A DNA stretch of 64,000 bases from Scytonematopsis contorta HA4267-MV1 (lineage in GTDB: Bacteria > Cyanobacteriota > Cyanobacteriia > Cyanobacteriales > Nostocaceae). Below, in pieces: positions 44,481 through 55,140 of the stretch. The notes under the pieces were generated by a model that searched no databases, was not told the origin of the DNA, and saw nothing but the letters and a program-made list of their open reading frames with translations. Made by a program: the position numbers and the translations under genes. Location of the stretch: the NCBI GenBank assembly GCA_019359035.1, contig JAHHIC010000029.1, forward strand, positions 124,001-188,000. The letters run 5' to 3'. Numbering within the stretch: the first letter of the stretch is position 1; every line of letters begins with the position of its first letter.

Positions 44481-45620
44481 TTAAAGTGCTAGAGAGCATA
44501 GTTTGTCTTCCAACTCTACTTCTCGCTCGTGAGTAGCCCTAATTGCTTGGGTAATGACTTTCGACGTGTTAAATCCAACCGCATGTAGTTGTAACCACTG
44601 TTGAGCTTCGTTTCCTTCACGTAGAATTTTTTGCAGGGGAGAGAGGAAACAGCTAAATCCTTGTTTTTTCGCAATCGGCCAAACTTCCTGATAAAGTTGA
44701 CTGACCCAATCTCTAGCAAGGACACTGCTACCGTCTTGCCAATGAGTCAGCTGAGCATCAAGACTGGACGTTGCTGCTGCTATTTCATTATTCGCTGTGA
44801 TAGTTAATAATTCTTCTGGAGAAAATTTACTTTGGGTTAGTGGGTCAAGAAGGTCAGGATTTTCTAGCAATTGCAACAAACGCGCTTCCAAAAATGCTGA
44901 TATGGCTAGTAAGGCTATGGGGTCGCTGACTAAATCGCAAATTCGTAATTCCAAGCGATTTAAATCGTAGGGACGCTTATCCCCATTTGGTCGCACAGAA
45001 ACCCACAAATGACGAACATTTTGCATTGTCCCAAGTTTTAGCTGCGATTCCACCCACTGGATATGGTGAGCATGGCTTTCAAACAAGGGCACATGGGAAG
45101 GAGTTTGGGGAAACACTCTCCAGCGAGAGGAATGATAACCAGTTGTACTTCCATCTAAAAACGGAGAAGAGGCACTCAATGCAAGATAAAGAGGTGCTTC
45201 TACCCGTATCAAACGGCACGCTCGCATTAATAACTCTGGGTCATCAATACCAACATTAATATGTACACTCGCGGTAACTACTTTAGTGCCGTAAGACTGT
45301 TCTATGTAGTCATGATAAGGATTTTCTGGTTCGGAGCGAAAAAATTTACCAGAGTCACCCAGAGAAAGCGTACTTCCTGGAATCAGAGTGTAATCGCCTA
45401 ACTTTTTGAGATAATTTCGTAATTTTATCCTGGGACGAAGTAAAGCGCACAATAGCCCTTCGTAGTTGTCCAATGGTGGAGTTATGTATTCTACATTACG
45501 ACTATCCGGTTCCCGCACAAAGTCATCCAGTGCGGCAGAAATTTTGTCGGAGAGACCAACTATAGTTCCCTGCGGTGTACCTGTGTACATCTCAATTTCA
45601 AAGCCTTTTGATAGCACCAC
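44481..45620 (-). CDS. gshA: Glutamate-cysteine ligase, cyanobacterial type
   Basis: The 379-residue protein starts MVLSKGFEIEMYTGTPQG and contains the GCS2-type active-site elements: VEYITPPLDNYEG, SVHINVGI, LSASSPFLDG and NRLELRICDLVSDP. It makes gamma-glutamylcysteine, the first step of glutathione synthesis, and is cytosolic. It matches the length and order of the distinct cyanobacterial GshA family. gshB is not nearby. Confidence 0.9.
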   Translation of the reverse strand: MVLSKGFEIEMYTGTPQGTIVGLSDKISAALDDFVREPDSRNVEYITPPLDNYEGLLCALLRPRIKLRNYLKKLGDYTLIPGSTLSLGDSGKFFRSEPENPYHDYIEQSYGTKVVTASVHINVGIDDPELLMRACRLIRVEAPLYLALSASSPFLDGSTTGYHSSRWRVFPQTPSHVPLFESHAHHIQWVESQLKLGTMQNVRHLWVSVRPNGDKRPYDLNRLELRICDLVSDPIALLAISAFLEARLLQLLENPDLLDPLTQSKFSPEELLTITANNEIAAATSSLDAQLTHWQDGSSVLARDWVSQLYQEVWPIAKKQGFSCFLSPLQKILREGNEAQQWLQLHAVGFNTSKVITQAIRATHEREVELEDKLCSLAL

Positions 45621-45689
45621 TTTATTTTTCCTCGCCTCTCCTTTTTCTTAAATTGTATCCAGTTTGACGATGTTTTGCTTCTTTCCTTG

Positions 45690-45780
45690 GGGGGGGAGTG
45701 GGGAGTGGGGAGTGGGGAGTGGGGAGTAGGGAGTAGGGAGTGGGAATGGGGAATAGGGAGTGGGGAGTGGGATTAGGCAG
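45690..45780. repeat. Heptanucleotide tandem repeat (GGGGAGT)n
   Basis: GGGGAGT units, first pure and then with AGGGAGT and GGGAATG variants, fill the gap between gshA and the next gene. They are of the same family as the units inside the CIS ATPase gene at 10969. This is the STRR class of repeat. Confidence 0.88.
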
Positions 45781-45831
45781 TAGGAATGAGAGGATGAGGA
45801 AGAATTTTGTTATTAATCTTCCCCACTCCCC

Positions 45832-46743
45832 TCAACAACGTTGAAAAACTTCGCTCGCTGCACGATGTATTAGCGAATGACGCCAAACTAAAGATTTCAT
45901 GTCGTCTGCATAGCCACCACCAATAACGCATCCTACAGGATAGCCTGCACCTACACAGGTGGTTAAAACCTGCATTTCTCTACGGTAAATACCTGTGTCT
46001 GTTAAGGCTAGTTTTCCTAGTTTGTCTGCTATGTGGGGGTCAACACCTGCGTCGTACAGTACTAAATCTGGTTTGATTTCCGATAATAAGTCTGGTAAGT
46101 ATCTTGCTAAGGTTTGTAGGTAAGTGTCGTCTTCCATTCCTTCTTGTAGGGGAACGTCTAAATCACTTTTTTGTTTCGTTCCAGGAAAATTAATCTCGCA
46201 GTGCATCGAAAAGGTAAAAACGCTTTTGTCTTCTTGAAAAATGAAAGCTGTTCCGTCCCCTTGGTGAACATCTAAGTCTACAATCAAAATTTTTTCTACA
46301 AGTCCCTGTTTTTGTAAAACGCGAGAGGCGATCGCTAAATCGTTGAAGATGCAAAATCCAGAACCGTAGCTGGGGAAAGCGTGATGAGTTCCTCCTGCGG
46401 TGTTGCAGGCTAAACCGTATTGTAGTGCTAAGGAAGCGGTGAGAATTGTTCCCCCAACTGCTACAAGGGTACGATTTACCAAAGCCGAACTCCAGGGTAA
46501 CCCTATGCGTCTTTGGGCTTTTGGGTCGAGAGTTCCTTCACGATAGGCTTTTACATATTCTGGGGTGTGGACTAATTCGATTAACTCTTGTTCTGGATGT
46601 TGGGGGAGGTAAAATTGTTCTGCTTGTGCGACTTTATCATGCAATAAAAGTTCGTAAAGCATCTGAAATTTAGGCATCGGGAAGCGATGTCCTGGTGGTA
46701 GTGGGGCTACGTAGTCAGGGTGATAAACGATAGGTAAGTCCAT
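45832..46743 (-). CDS. Histone-deacetylase-family amidohydrolase
   Basis: I start at the ATG at 46743 (MDLPIVYHPDY..., 303 residues), which fits the family; the extension to 46809 has no similarity. The class II HDAC/acetoin-utilisation fold shows GGTHHAFPSYGSGFCIFND, LIVDLDVHQGDGTAFIF with the metal-binding Asp-x-His, and a late YDAGVDPHIADKLG. It is a Zn-dependent deacetylase; the substrate may be polyamines, acetoin or protein. Length and motifs are complete. Confidence 0.9.
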   Translation of the reverse strand: MDLPIVYHPDYVAPLPPGHRFPMPKFQMLYELLLHDKVAQAEQFYLPQHPEQELIELVHTPEYVKAYREGTLDPKAQRRIGLPWSSALVNRTLVAVGGTILTASLALQYGLACNTAGGTHHAFPSYGSGFCIFNDLAIASRVLQKQGLVEKILIVDLDVHQGDGTAFIFQEDKSVFTFSMHCEINFPGTKQKSDLDVPLQEGMEDDTYLQTLARYLPDLLSEIKPDLVLYDAGVDPHIADKLGKLALTDTGIYRREMQVLTTCVGAGYPVGCVIGGGYADDMKSLVWRHSLIHRAASEVFQRC

Positions 46744-46934
46744 TATTTTATTTTTAACCGCGAAGATGCCAAGTGCGCCAAGTTTTTTTTGTATCTTCGT
46801 TTGTATCACCCAAGTCTTGGTTTAAGCACGGAAAAATAGGCAGAATGGTAGGCTATTTGCTATTTGCTATTTGCAGTTCGCAATTTGGTTACTTTTGTTA
46901 GCTATGCTTATGTCCTGAAGATTTTTTTAATTTT

Positions 46935-47972
46935 ATGCTTCAATTAATTTTGCCGATAGGGATTATTGTTATTAGTTTAGTTGCGGGAGTAATTTTTGAT
47001 AAATTTATCTACAAAAAGTTGAAGGAATTTGTAGTTAAACAAAAAATTCCTGGTAGTGAAATTATAATTAACTCTTTACATCATACAACTTTTATTTGGT
47101 TTGCCCTAGCTGGCTGTTATGGGGCACTTTTATCTTATTCAAAAGTCAATCCAGATTTAACTGATTTTCTGAGAAAAAGTATCGTAGTGGTTTTTGTCTA
47201 CTCAGTTACCTTAGTTGGTGCAAGGCTAACTGCTGGTTTTGTAGATTTATATATTACATCATCTGAGGGAGTTTCTACTTCATTATTTTCTAATATTGCT
47301 CAAACTACTATTTTTATTTTAGGTATTTTAATTACCCTGCAAACTGTAGGATTACAAATAACACCAATTTTGACTACCTTGGGAGTTAGTGGTATAGCAG
47401 TTGGTTTAGCGCTTAAAGATACTTTAGAGAATTTGTTTGCTGGCTTTTATTTAATTATTTCTAAACAACTCAGAAGTGGTGATTATGTAAAAATAGATGG
47501 TGGTTATGAAGGTTATGTTACAGACATAACTTGGCGACACACCACGATTAAAGAGCTATCTAATAATGCAATTATTATACCTAATTCTAAATTAAGCTCG
47601 ACTATTTTTACTAATTACCATTTGCCTATTAAAGAAGTTACTTTAACAATAAATATAGGCGTAGGTTACGATAGTGACCTCGAACATGTTGAAAGAGTTA
47701 CAGTTGAACTTGCTAAAGAGGTGATGCATGAAGTAGCACCTGAATTAATACAGGATGAGCCTTATGTCAGATATAATAAATTTGGCGACTTTAGTATAGA
47801 TTTTAGTGTTTTTCTGAAGGTAAATGACTTTTTTGACCAACGCTTAGCTAGGCATATTTTTCTCAAGAAACTACATAAGCTTTATCAGCAGGAAGGAATA
47901 AAAATTCCTAGCCCCAATGTGGAATTCTATTTGCAGGGACACGGAATCGGAGCAGATTCACCAAAAATGTAG
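46935..47972 (+). CDS. MscS-family mechanosensitive channel
   Basis: The 345-residue protein has four or five membrane helices in the first ~170 residues. The pore helix is followed by the MscS core: ILTTLGVSGIAVGLALKDTLENLFAG, GDYVKIDGGYEGYVTDITWRHTTI and NNAIIIPNSKLSSTIFTNY. The C-terminal cytoplasmic cage ends near NVEFYLQG. It should release solutes on osmotic downshift. It is a plain, complete member of the family and is followed by a palindromic terminator-like repeat. Confidence 0.92.
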   Translation: MLQLILPIGIIVISLVAGVIFDKFIYKKLKEFVVKQKIPGSEIIINSLHHTTFIWFALAGCYGALLSYSKVNPDLTDFLRKSIVVVFVYSVTLVGARLTAGFVDLYITSSEGVSTSLFSNIAQTTIFILGILITLQTVGLQITPILTTLGVSGIAVGLALKDTLENLFAGFYLIISKQLRSGDYVKIDGGYEGYVTDITWRHTTIKELSNNAIIIPNSKLSSTIFTNYHLPIKEVTLTINIGVGYDSDLEHVERVTVELAKEVMHEVAPELIQDEPYVRYNKFGDFSIDFSVFLKVNDFFDQRLARHIFLKKLHKLYQQEGIKIPSPNVEFYLQGHGIGADSPKM

Positions 47973-47996
47973 AGACTAAACATGTTTAGTCTCTAC
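47969..47996. terminator. Perfect palindrome at the end of the MscS gene
   Basis: A 28-base perfect palindrome (GTAGAGACTAAAC-AT-GTTTAGTCTCTAC arms) begins inside the MscS stop codon. It is a second copy of the element at 44443 and a likely hairpin terminator or dispersed repeat. Confidence 0.55.
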
Positions 47997-48093
47997 GTAG
48001 TGTGCCTGCGCTTTCATAAATTTTGAGGTAATTATCTATTCCTCAGCGTAAATGAAATTAAGATATATGATAGACACTTTGTGAATCTTCATA

Positions 48094-48990
48094 ATGGCTT
48101 TAACAACGCAGCAACTTCCAATAATAAGTCCATTTGAGAAGCACTTTTGGGCTTGGCAGGGTCACAAAATCCAGTACACTGTTATGGGAACTGGACGCCC
48201 GTTGGTTTTAGTTCATGGTTTTGGTGCTTGTATCGAACATTGGCGTAAAAATATACCAGTATTAGCAGAAGCAGGTTACAAAGTCTTTGCTATCGACTTG
48301 CTTGGGTTCGGTGGTTCCGATAAAGCGCCTATCAATTACACAGTAGATGTGTGGGTGGAATTGCTGAAAGACTTTTGGACAGAACATATTAATGAACCAG
48401 CAGTGTTTATAGGTAACTCCATCGGCGCATTGTTGAGTTTGATGGTAGTTACGCAATACCCAGAAATCTCAGCTGGTGGTGTTTTAATTAACGCTGCTGG
48501 TGGTTTGAATCATCGTCCAGGAGAATTAAACCCACCTTTGCGAGTTGTGATGGCAGCGTTTGGTAAGTTTGTTAGTCATCCGATTACTGGAAAGTTTGTA
48601 TTCAATCGCATCAGACAAAAAAATCAAATTCGTCGTAGCCTTTATCAGGTTTACCGTGATAAAACAGCAGTAACTGATGAATTAGTGGAAATGCTTTATC
48701 AACCTTCTTGTGACCCAGGAGCGCAAAAAGTATTTGCTTCGATTATTACTGCACCTCCTGGTCCAACACCTGCGGAATTATTACCTAAATTGGAACGTCC
48801 ATTGTTAATAGTTTGGGGTACAGATGACCCTTGGACTCCCATCACTGGGTCGAAACTTTACGAACAAGCGCGGGAAAATGGAAAAGATATTAAAATTGTT
48901 CCGATTCCTGGGGCTGGTCATTGTCCCCATGATGAAGTTCCGAATTTGGTAAATCCTCAGATTATTGAGTGGCTGGATTTGTATAAGTAA
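48094..48990 (+). CDS. Alpha/beta hydrolase
   Basis: The 298-residue protein has the canonical alpha/beta fold motifs: LVLVHGFGACIEHW (oxyanion hole), FAIDLLGFGGSDKA, the nucleophile elbow FIGNSIGAL, WGTDDPWTPI (acid) and a catalytic GAGHCPHDE. Cyanobacterial relatives are often linked to pheophytin/pheophorbide or lipid ester hydrolysis, but the substrate cannot be told from the sequence. Monocistronic. Confidence 0.88.
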   Translation: MALTTQQLPIISPFEKHFWAWQGHKIQYTVMGTGRPLVLVHGFGACIEHWRKNIPVLAEAGYKVFAIDLLGFGGSDKAPINYTVDVWVELLKDFWTEHINEPAVFIGNSIGALLSLMVVTQYPEISAGGVLINAAGGLNHRPGELNPPLRVVMAAFGKFVSHPITGKFVFNRIRQKNQIRRSLYQVYRDKTAVTDELVEMLYQPSCDPGAQKVFASIITAPPGPTPAELLPKLERPLLIVWGTDDPWTPITGSKLYEQARENGKDIKIVPIPGAGHCPHDEVPNLVNPQIIEWLDLYK

Positions 48991-49262
48991 TATTTCACGC
49001 AAAGGCGCAAAGCTCGATAATTTTTGCGTTCTTTGCGTTTTATTATAGTGATTTAAAAGCTATAAGCTTATTGAAATGTCTATTTATTGCTAAACTTTTT
49101 ATACATTAATTATGGTTAAAATTAAAACCTTTAGGGTATATTTAACAAGAAATAAATAAAAATAAATTACTATATTTTTACATTTATCAATACATAAATA
49201 CTTGATAGCATGATAAATTCTCTCTTGTGAAATTAACTCAATGACTTGAAAATAAAAATTGA

Positions 49263-50183
49263 ATGACTCGAATTATACATGACCAATTCTCCAAGGATTA
49301 CCTTGAAGCATTACTGCAAGTCTATGGGGTAGTTCAAGCTCCCAGTCGTGTAAAGGGTGAAGCTAGACAAATAGATGTTTTGTTTACTCCATCGAGCGAG
49401 CAAAACACTAACTTGGAAGCTTTGGGGTTGCTTGGTAGATTCGCAGAATTTCCTGCTATCTTTGAACCATACCGTAATCCAGCTTCTGAGGATGAAATTT
49501 GTGATTGCCTTTTAAAGTCGTTGGAAGTCAGAGGTGCATTACGACGTAAAGCAAACCGCAATAATACAAACCTTGAAAAGTTAGCAATACCAAAATTATG
49601 GGTTTTGACACCAACAGCATCAGAGGAAATATTATCTGATTTTGGTGCAAAAGAAGCTGATGGCTGGGTGGATGGGGTGTATTTTATGCCCAAAGCTTTG
49701 CGAGCAGCGATTGTTGTCATACATCAGTTGCCAAAGGAACCACAAACTTTATGGCTGAGAATTCTGGGACGAGGAAAAGTACAAAAAAAGGCAATCGATG
49801 AATTGATTGCATTGCCAGCAGATAACCCTTTTAAGCAAGCAACGCTAGAATCTTTGTATAACTTACAGCAGAACTTAGTTGCAAATCAAACTTCAGACAC
49901 GGATGATAGGGAGTTAGTTATGAGGTTAGCACCACTTTATCAGCAAGACCGGGAAAGAGCTGTAAATGAAGGAGAGCAGCGAGGAGAGCAGCGAGGAGAA
50001 CTGCAAGGAGGACAGCGTTTAGTTATACGTCAACTCAATCACCGTTTTGGTGAAATTGATACACTACTGCTCGAACGAGTTCGCTCTTTATCTACCGAGA
50101 AGTTGGAAGAGTTGGGAGAAGCTTTGTTAGATTTCTCTACTGTAAATGATTTAAAAGCTTGGTTAAACCAAGAAATTCAATAA
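49263..50183 (+). CDS. DUF4351 family protein
   Basis: The 306-residue protein has an N-terminal ~180-residue nuclease-like (Rpn/PD-(D/E)XK-type) region with IDVLFTP, LGLLGRF and WVDGVYFMPKALR. A GEQRGEQRGEL repeat linker follows, and then a C-terminal DUF4351 domain (RLVIRQLNHRFGEIDTLLLERVRSLSTEKLEELGEALLDF, given here in part). The family is frequent in cyanobacteria as multicopy genes, with no proven role. The 3' half of the gene is repeated directly downstream. Confidence 0.85.
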   Translation: MTRIIHDQFSKDYLEALLQVYGVVQAPSRVKGEARQIDVLFTPSSEQNTNLEALGLLGRFAEFPAIFEPYRNPASEDEICDCLLKSLEVRGALRRKANRNNTNLEKLAIPKLWVLTPTASEEILSDFGAKEADGWVDGVYFMPKALRAAIVVIHQLPKEPQTLWLRILGRGKVQKKAIDELIALPADNPFKQATLESLYNLQQNLVANQTSDTDDRELVMRLAPLYQQDRERAVNEGEQRGEQRGELQGGQRLVIRQLNHRFGEIDTLLLERVRSLSTEKLEELGEALLDFSTVNDLKAWLNQEIQ

Positions 50184-50213
50184 ATCACTCTTGTATAAGT
50201 TAAATCACAAGGA

Positions 50214-50240
50214 GTCGGGGATAGCATCTCCGGCTTTTTA
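50214..50240 (+). terminator. Rho-independent terminator of the DUF4351 gene
   Basis: A GTCGGGGAT/ATCTCCGGC hairpin with a short loop is followed by TTTTT. The same hairpin with a longer T-run recurs after the duplicated copy. Confidence 0.75.
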
Positions 50241-50309
50241 CCATGTTTGTAAGAAACAAAACATTTTTATTTAAAATTACCTTGTTGATAAATAATATAA
50301 TAAAAAGCT

Positions 50310-50807
50310 TTGCGAGCAGCGATTGTTGTCATACATCAGTTGCCAAAGGAACCACAAACTTTATGGCTGAGAATTCTGGGACGAGGAAAAGTACAAAAAA
50401 AGGCAATCGATGAATTGATTGCATTGCCCGCAGATAACCCTTTTAAGCAAGCAACGCTAGAATCTTTGTATAACTTACAGCAGAACTTAGTTGCAAATCA
50501 AACTTCAGACACGGATGATAGGGAGTTAGTTATGAGGTTAGCACCACTTTATCAGCAAGACCGGGAAAGAGCGGTAAATGAAGGAGAACAGCGAGGAGAA
50601 CAGCGAGGAGAGCAGAGAGGAGAATTGCAAGGAGAACAGCGTTTAGTTATACGTCTACTCAATCGCCGTTTTGGTGAAATTGATACACCACTGCTTGAAC
50701 GAGTTCGCTCTTTATCTACCCAGAAGTTGGAAGAGTTGGGAGAAGCTTTGTTAGATTTCTCTACTGTAAATGATTTAAAAGCTTGGTTAAACCAAGAAAT
50801 TCAATAA
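50310..50807 (+). pseudogene. Truncated tandem copy of the DUF4351 gene
   Basis: From 50304 to 50864 the sequence repeats 49692-50240 almost exactly, covering the C-terminal ~165 codons, the stop and the terminator. The frame can start only at a TTG (50310) or internally; no promoter or ribosome-binding site is evident. The copy has 12 extra bases (four codons) in the GEQR repeat and a few substitutions. It is a fresh tandem duplication of the 3' end rather than a working gene. Confidence 0.8.
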
Positions 50808-50837
50808 ATCACTCTTGTATAAGTTAAATCACAAGAA

Positions 50838-50864
50838 GTCGGGGATAGTATCTCCGGCTTTTTT
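50838..50864 (+). terminator. Second copy of the DUF4351 terminator
   Basis: The duplicated hairpin (GTCGGGGAT/ATCTCCGGC) is followed by six T, a somewhat stronger T-run than in the first copy. Confidence 0.75.
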
Positions 50865-51269
50865 GCAAAAATTGTAACAAGTAATTTATAAAGTAAATAT
50901 GAAGTCAATAGAAGTGATGGGTTACGGCGCTTCATTAAACTTGAAGAGCCTCCAACTAAGTGCTACGAATGCGCCTAACCCATCCTACGTGAATTTAACT
51001 ATCAAATTAAATATTGGGCTTTAGACACTCATGGTAAGGTGTACTACCCAAATTATATTCATGCAAAAAGTTATTTTCACAATATAACTGGGAATACTAT
51101 TATTGAACCCAAAATGCAAGTAGATAGGTTGGTAAACTTAACATTTTCTTAGCAAATCTAATTTTCTCATTTAAAGGTTTTTATAGTTGATGCAAAGTTG
51201 CTTCTAATCTAGAGTTGCTTCAAACTCAGGCTATGAGGGTTCGGTTCCCAGATACTTAATTTACTGCTT
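50865..51269. other. Intergenic region with dispersed repeat
   Basis: No gene is seen. At about 50917-50990 a GATGGGTTA...TAACCCATC inverted repeat, common in cyanobacterial intergenic DNA, forms a stem around short direct repeats. The promoter of the lipoprotein gene should lie near 51180-51250. Confidence 0.4.
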
Positions 51270-51956
51270 ATGCTTTCCAAAACTATCTCAAAATTCTTTC
51301 TGATTGTTCTAATGCTTGGTTTAGCTGTAACAGTTACCAGTTGCAGTGAGGGTGAGGATTCTGCCGAAAGTTCAAACACTCAAACAACTAATAAGGCTTC
51401 TGAAAGTTCAGACACTCAGACAACTAATAAGGCTTCTGAAAGTTCAGACACTCAGACAACTAACAAGGCTAAGTCAACTGCTGATAACGCGAAAAAGTCA
51501 GAAGCAGCAAAGAAGGTTGAAGCAATGATTCAAGAGCAACTGTTTTCAAAAGACCCTGCGCTCGCTGAAGTAAAATCGCTCTCTTGTCCGAATGATATTA
51601 ACACTAAGCCTGGTGGCATCTTTGATTGTGAAGCTACTGCATCACAAGGCACATTCAAGGTCAAAGTTACGATGACAAATGATAAGCCAAACAACATAAA
51701 ATTTAATACAAATGGATTGCTAATGCTTCCACTCGCAGAGCAACTTATCCAAAACAGCATCAAACAGCAACATAAAATGGATGTTGCTGTAGACTGCGGT
51801 AGCAAAAAATCAAAAATTCGACTGTTTAAGCAGGTCGGTGAATCTTTTACATGTGACGTAGCGCAGCAAGGGAACAAGCTTGGAACTGCAACAATAATTA
51901 TCAAAGACGAAGCTGGACAGATTAACGCTAAGTGGAATATCAAACAGTTCAGTTAA
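51270..51956 (+). CDS. DUF4333 lipoprotein
   Basis: The 228-residue protein starts with a lipoprotein signal (FFLIVLMLGLAVTVTSC), with the acylated Cys in the lipobox. A Ser/Thr-rich linker of three near-identical 12-residue repeats (SSDTQTTNKASE) follows, and then two DUF4333-like modules, each with a paired Cys (VKSLSCP...FDCEAT and VDCGSKKS...FTCDVA). It should be anchored in the membrane, facing the periplasm. The role of the family is unknown. Confidence 0.85.
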   Translation: MLSKTISKFFLIVLMLGLAVTVTSCSEGEDSAESSNTQTTNKASESSDTQTTNKASESSDTQTTNKAKSTADNAKKSEAAKKVEAMIQEQLFSKDPALAEVKSLSCPNDINTKPGGIFDCEATASQGTFKVKVTMTNDKPNNIKFNTNGLLMLPLAEQLIQNSIKQQHKMDVAVDCGSKKSKIRLFKQVGESFTCDVAQQGNKLGTATIIIKDEAGQINAKWNIKQFS

Positions 51957-52059
51957 AAGTAAAAGCTAGTAGGTTATACATAGTTCTGAAAATCTTATTA
52001 CCCATTACCCATTACCAATAATTTCTACCCTGAGTATTAGAATATTCTTCCAAAATATC

Positions 52060-52073
52060 AGTACTATTGTTCT
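52060..52073 (+). promoter_or_regulatory. LexA-type SOS box upstream of uvrA
   Basis: The sequence AGTACTATTGTTCT fits the LexA consensus RGTACNNNDGTWCB known from Anabaena at every position. It lies 68 bases before the uvrA ATG, a usual operator distance. uvrA is a known LexA target in cyanobacteria. Confidence 0.75.
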
Positions 52074-52140
52074 GTCAGAGTCAGCGCCACAGTAGTATTA
52101 TGAAGAACTGTGTCACTGTTGCCGTGTTATCCTGCTGATT

Positions 52141-55026
52141 ATGTCAGAACAACGCTTAACTGCTTCCTTAAACGGACATTTGCCTTCCTCGAACCCTAAC
52201 AGTCAAAATACGATTCGTATTCGCGGTGCTAGACAACACAATCTCAAAAATGTTGATTTAGAATTGCCTCGCGACCGTTTAATTGTATTTACTGGCGTTT
52301 CCGGTTCGGGTAAGTCGTCCTTGGCGTTTGATACAATTTTCGCCGAAGGACAGCGTCGTTATGTGGAGTCTCTGAGTGCCTATGCGCGGCAATTTTTGGG
52401 ACAATTAGACAAGCCTGATGTGGAAGCGATAGAGGGTTTAAGTCCGGCAATTTCTATTGACCAAAAGTCAACTTCCCATAACCCTCGTTCTACAGTGGGA
52501 ACGGTGACAGAAATTTACGATTATTTGCGGTTATTGTTTGGACGTGCAGGTGAACCTCATTGTCCAATTTGCGATAGGTGTATTGCTCCTCAAACCATCG
52601 ATGAAATGGTTGATAGGATAATGGATTTACCCGATAGCACTAAATTCCAAATTTTGGCACGGGTTGTGCGGGGTAAAAAGGGTACTCATAAAAAATTACT
52701 GTCCGGTTTGGCATCCCAAGGCTATGTGCGAGTCCGTATTAATGGGGAAATACGCGAGTTGTCGGATGCAATTGATTTAGATAAAAATGTTACACACACA
52801 ATTGAAGTTGTTATCGACCGTTTAAAGAAGAAAGACGGGATTCAAGAACGTTTGGTAGACTCACTCTCGACTTGTTTAAAATTATCTGAAGGTATAGCTG
52901 TTATTCTCTATACCGAACAAGATGATGCCGAGGGTAAAAATGATGAACAAGAGTTAGTCTTTTCTGAAAAGTTCGCTTGTCCAGAACATGGCCCGGTGAT
53001 GGAAGAGTTATCACCACGTTTATTTTCTTTTAACTCACCTTATGGTGCTTGTCCTAATTGTCATGGGTTAGGAACTTTAAGAAGATTTTCTCAGGATTTG
53101 GTCATTCCCGACCCAGAAGCTCCGATGTATGCTGCTATTGCACCTTGGTCGGATAAAGATAATTCTTATTATTTAGAGTTGTTATTTGCTCTGGGACAGC
53201 AATACGGCTTTGAACTGCAGACTAAGTGGAGTCAATTAACTTGCGAACAGCAAGAAATTGTTTTGGATGGAGAAAAGGAAACTAGTAAGGAACAAAAAGC
53301 CCGTAGTTTTAAGGGAGTTATCCCAATTTTACAACGTCAATATGAAGGCGGTTCTGAGTTAATTAAACAAAAACTGGAACAGTATCTAGTTGACCAGTCT
53401 TGTCCTGTTTGTGGTGGAAAAAGATTAAAACCGGAAGCTTTAGCGGTGAGATTGGGACAACATAAAATATTAGATTTGGTTGATGTTCCTATTAGAGAAA
53501 GTCGCGAGAGAATTGATAATTTAAAATTAAGTCCTCGTCAGATGCAAATAGCTGACTTGGTGTTGCGAGAAGTTAGAGCTAGGTTACAATTTTTGTTGGA
53601 TGTTGGATTAGATTATCTTAGCTTAAATCGTGCAGCAATGACACTCTCTGGTGGAGAGGCACAACGCATCAGATTAGCAACACAAATTGGTTCGGGTTTG
53701 ACAGGTGTTTTGTATGTTTTGGATGAACCGAGTATTGGTTTGCATCAGAGGGATAATGGACGTTTATTGCAAACTTTAATTAAGTTAAGGGATTTGGGTA
53801 ATACTCTAATTGTGGTAGAGCATGACGAAGAAACAATTCGTGTAGCAGACTATGTTGTTGATATTGGACCCGGTGCTGGTGTGCATGGTGGTCATATTGT
53901 AGCCCAAGGTGATTTACAAGTATTATTAGATTCAGAAACTTCGCTGACTGGTGCTTATTTATCTGGAAGAAAAATAATCCATACACCTGCTCAGCGTCGT
54001 GATGGTAATGGATTAAGCTTAATTATTAAAAATGCACATCGCAATAATTTGCTAAATATTGATGTGGAAATTCCTCTAGGTAAACTAGTTTCCGTTACAG
54101 GTGTTTCTGGTTCTGGAAAGTCCACTTTAATTAATGAATTACTTTATCCAGCTTTACAACATCACCTGACAAAAAAAGTACCTTTACCAAAAGACTTAGG
54201 TGAAATTCAAGGATTAAATACTGTTGATAAGGCAATTGTTATTGACCAATCACCTATCGGTCGAACTCCTCGTTCTAATCCAGCTACTTATACAGGTGTT
54301 TTTGATATTATTCGCGATGTTTTTTCGCAAACCGTAGAAGCGAAAGCAAGAGGCTATAAACCTGGACAATTTTCTTTTAATGTTAAAGGTGGACGTTGTG
54401 AAGCTTGTAGTGGACAGGGTGTAAATGTTATTGAAATGAACTTTTTACCTGATGTTTACGTGCAATGCGAGGTTTGTAAAGGTGCAAGATATAACCGCGA
54501 AACTTTACAAGTAAAGTATAAGGGTAAATCGATTTCTGATGTCCTCAATATGACTGTTGAGGAAGCCTTAGAATTTTGTACTAATATTCCTAAAGCTGCA
54601 GGTAAATTGCAAACTTTAGTAGATGTTGGGTTGGGTTATGTTCAATTAGGACAACCTGCTACTACTTTGTCGGGTGGTGAAGCTCAACGAGTTAAGTTAG
54701 CAACAGAATTATCTCGTCGTGCAACTGGTAAAACGCTTTATTTAATTGATGAACCAACTACTGGTTTGTCTTTTTATGATGTCCATAAATTATTGGATGT
54801 GTTGCAAAGATTAGTAGATAAAGGCAATTCGATTTTGGTGATTGAACATAATTTAGATGTCATTCGTTGTTCCGATTGGGTAATAGATTTGGGCCCAGAA
54901 GGTGGAGACAAAGGTGGTGAGGTTATTGCTGTGGGAACACCGGAAGATGTGGCTAAAAATAAAAGGTCACATACTGGGAAGTATTTGAGGGAGGCTTTAC
55001 AGCAATATCCGTCAGTTGTGGTGTAA
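52141..55026 (+). CDS. uvrA: Excinuclease ABC subunit A
   Basis: The 961-residue protein is the damage-recognition ATPase of nucleotide excision repair. The first ABC half has [19 protein letters not shown] and a signature [12 protein letters not shown] near 500; the second has [15 protein letters not shown] and [12 protein letters not shown] with LIDEPTTGL. Zinc-binding Cys pairs [20 protein letters not shown] and CEVC are all present. Length and motif order match UvrA throughout. A LexA box precedes it, so SOS induction is likely. Confidence 0.97.
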   Translation: MSEQRLTASLNGHLPSSNPNSQNTIRIRGARQHNLKNVDLELPRDRLIVFTGVSGSGKSSLAFDTIFAEGQRRYVESLSAYARQFLGQLDKPDVEAIEGLSPAISIDQKSTSHNPRSTVGTVTEIYDYLRLLFGRAGEPHCPICDRCIAPQTIDEMVDRIMDLPDSTKFQILARVVRGKKGTHKKLLSGLASQGYVRVRINGEIRELSDAIDLDKNVTHTIEVVIDRLKKKDGIQERLVDSLSTCLKLSEGIAVILYTEQDDAEGKNDEQELVFSEKFACPEHGPVMEELSPRLFSFNSPYGACPNCHGLGTLRRFSQDLVIPDPEAPMYAAIAPWSDKDNSYYLELLFALGQQYGFELQTKWSQLTCEQQEIVLDGEKETSKEQKARSFKGVIPILQRQYEGGSELIKQKLEQYLVDQSCPVCGGKRLKPEALAVRLGQHKILDLVDVPIRESRERIDNLKLSPRQMQIADLVLREVRARLQFLLDVGLDYLSLNRAAMTLSGGEAQRIRLATQIGSGLTGVLYVLDEPSIGLHQRDNGRLLQTLIKLRDLGNTLIVVEHDEETIRVADYVVDIGPGAGVHGGHIVAQGDLQVLLDSETSLTGAYLSGRKIIHTPAQRRDGNGLSLIIKNAHRNNLLNIDVEIPLGKLVSVTGVSGSGKSTLINELLYPALQHHLTKKVPLPKDLGEIQGLNTVDKAIVIDQSPIGRTPRSNPATYTGVFDIIRDVFSQTVEAKARGYKPGQFSFNVKGGRCEACSGQGVNVIEMNFLPDVYVQCEVCKGARYNRETLQVKYKGKSISDVLNMTVEEALEFCTNIPKAAGKLQTLVDVGLGYVQLGQPATTLSGGEAQRVKLATELSRRATGKTLYLIDEPTTGLSFYDVHKLLDVLQRLVDKGNSILVIEHNLDVIRCSDWVIDLGPEGGDKGGEVIAVGTPEDVAKNKRSHTGKYLREALQQYPSVVV

Positions 55027-55074
55027 CCTGTAAAAATTAATTTCTATCTGCAATAGATGGTCTTTTTTACAATT

Positions 55075-55140
55075 CGACAACTAGCCAAGAAATAAATTTC
55101 TTGCTTAAAGCTAAAACCCGTTAAAACGGGTTAAAAATTA
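55075..55140. repeat. Hairpin repeat behind uvrA
   Basis: AGCCAAGAAATAAATTTCTTG is followed by AAAGCTAAAACCCGTTAAAACGGGTT, two adjacent hairpins with the same layout as the element at 21055 but different arm sequences. It may serve as the uvrA terminator. Confidence 0.55.
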
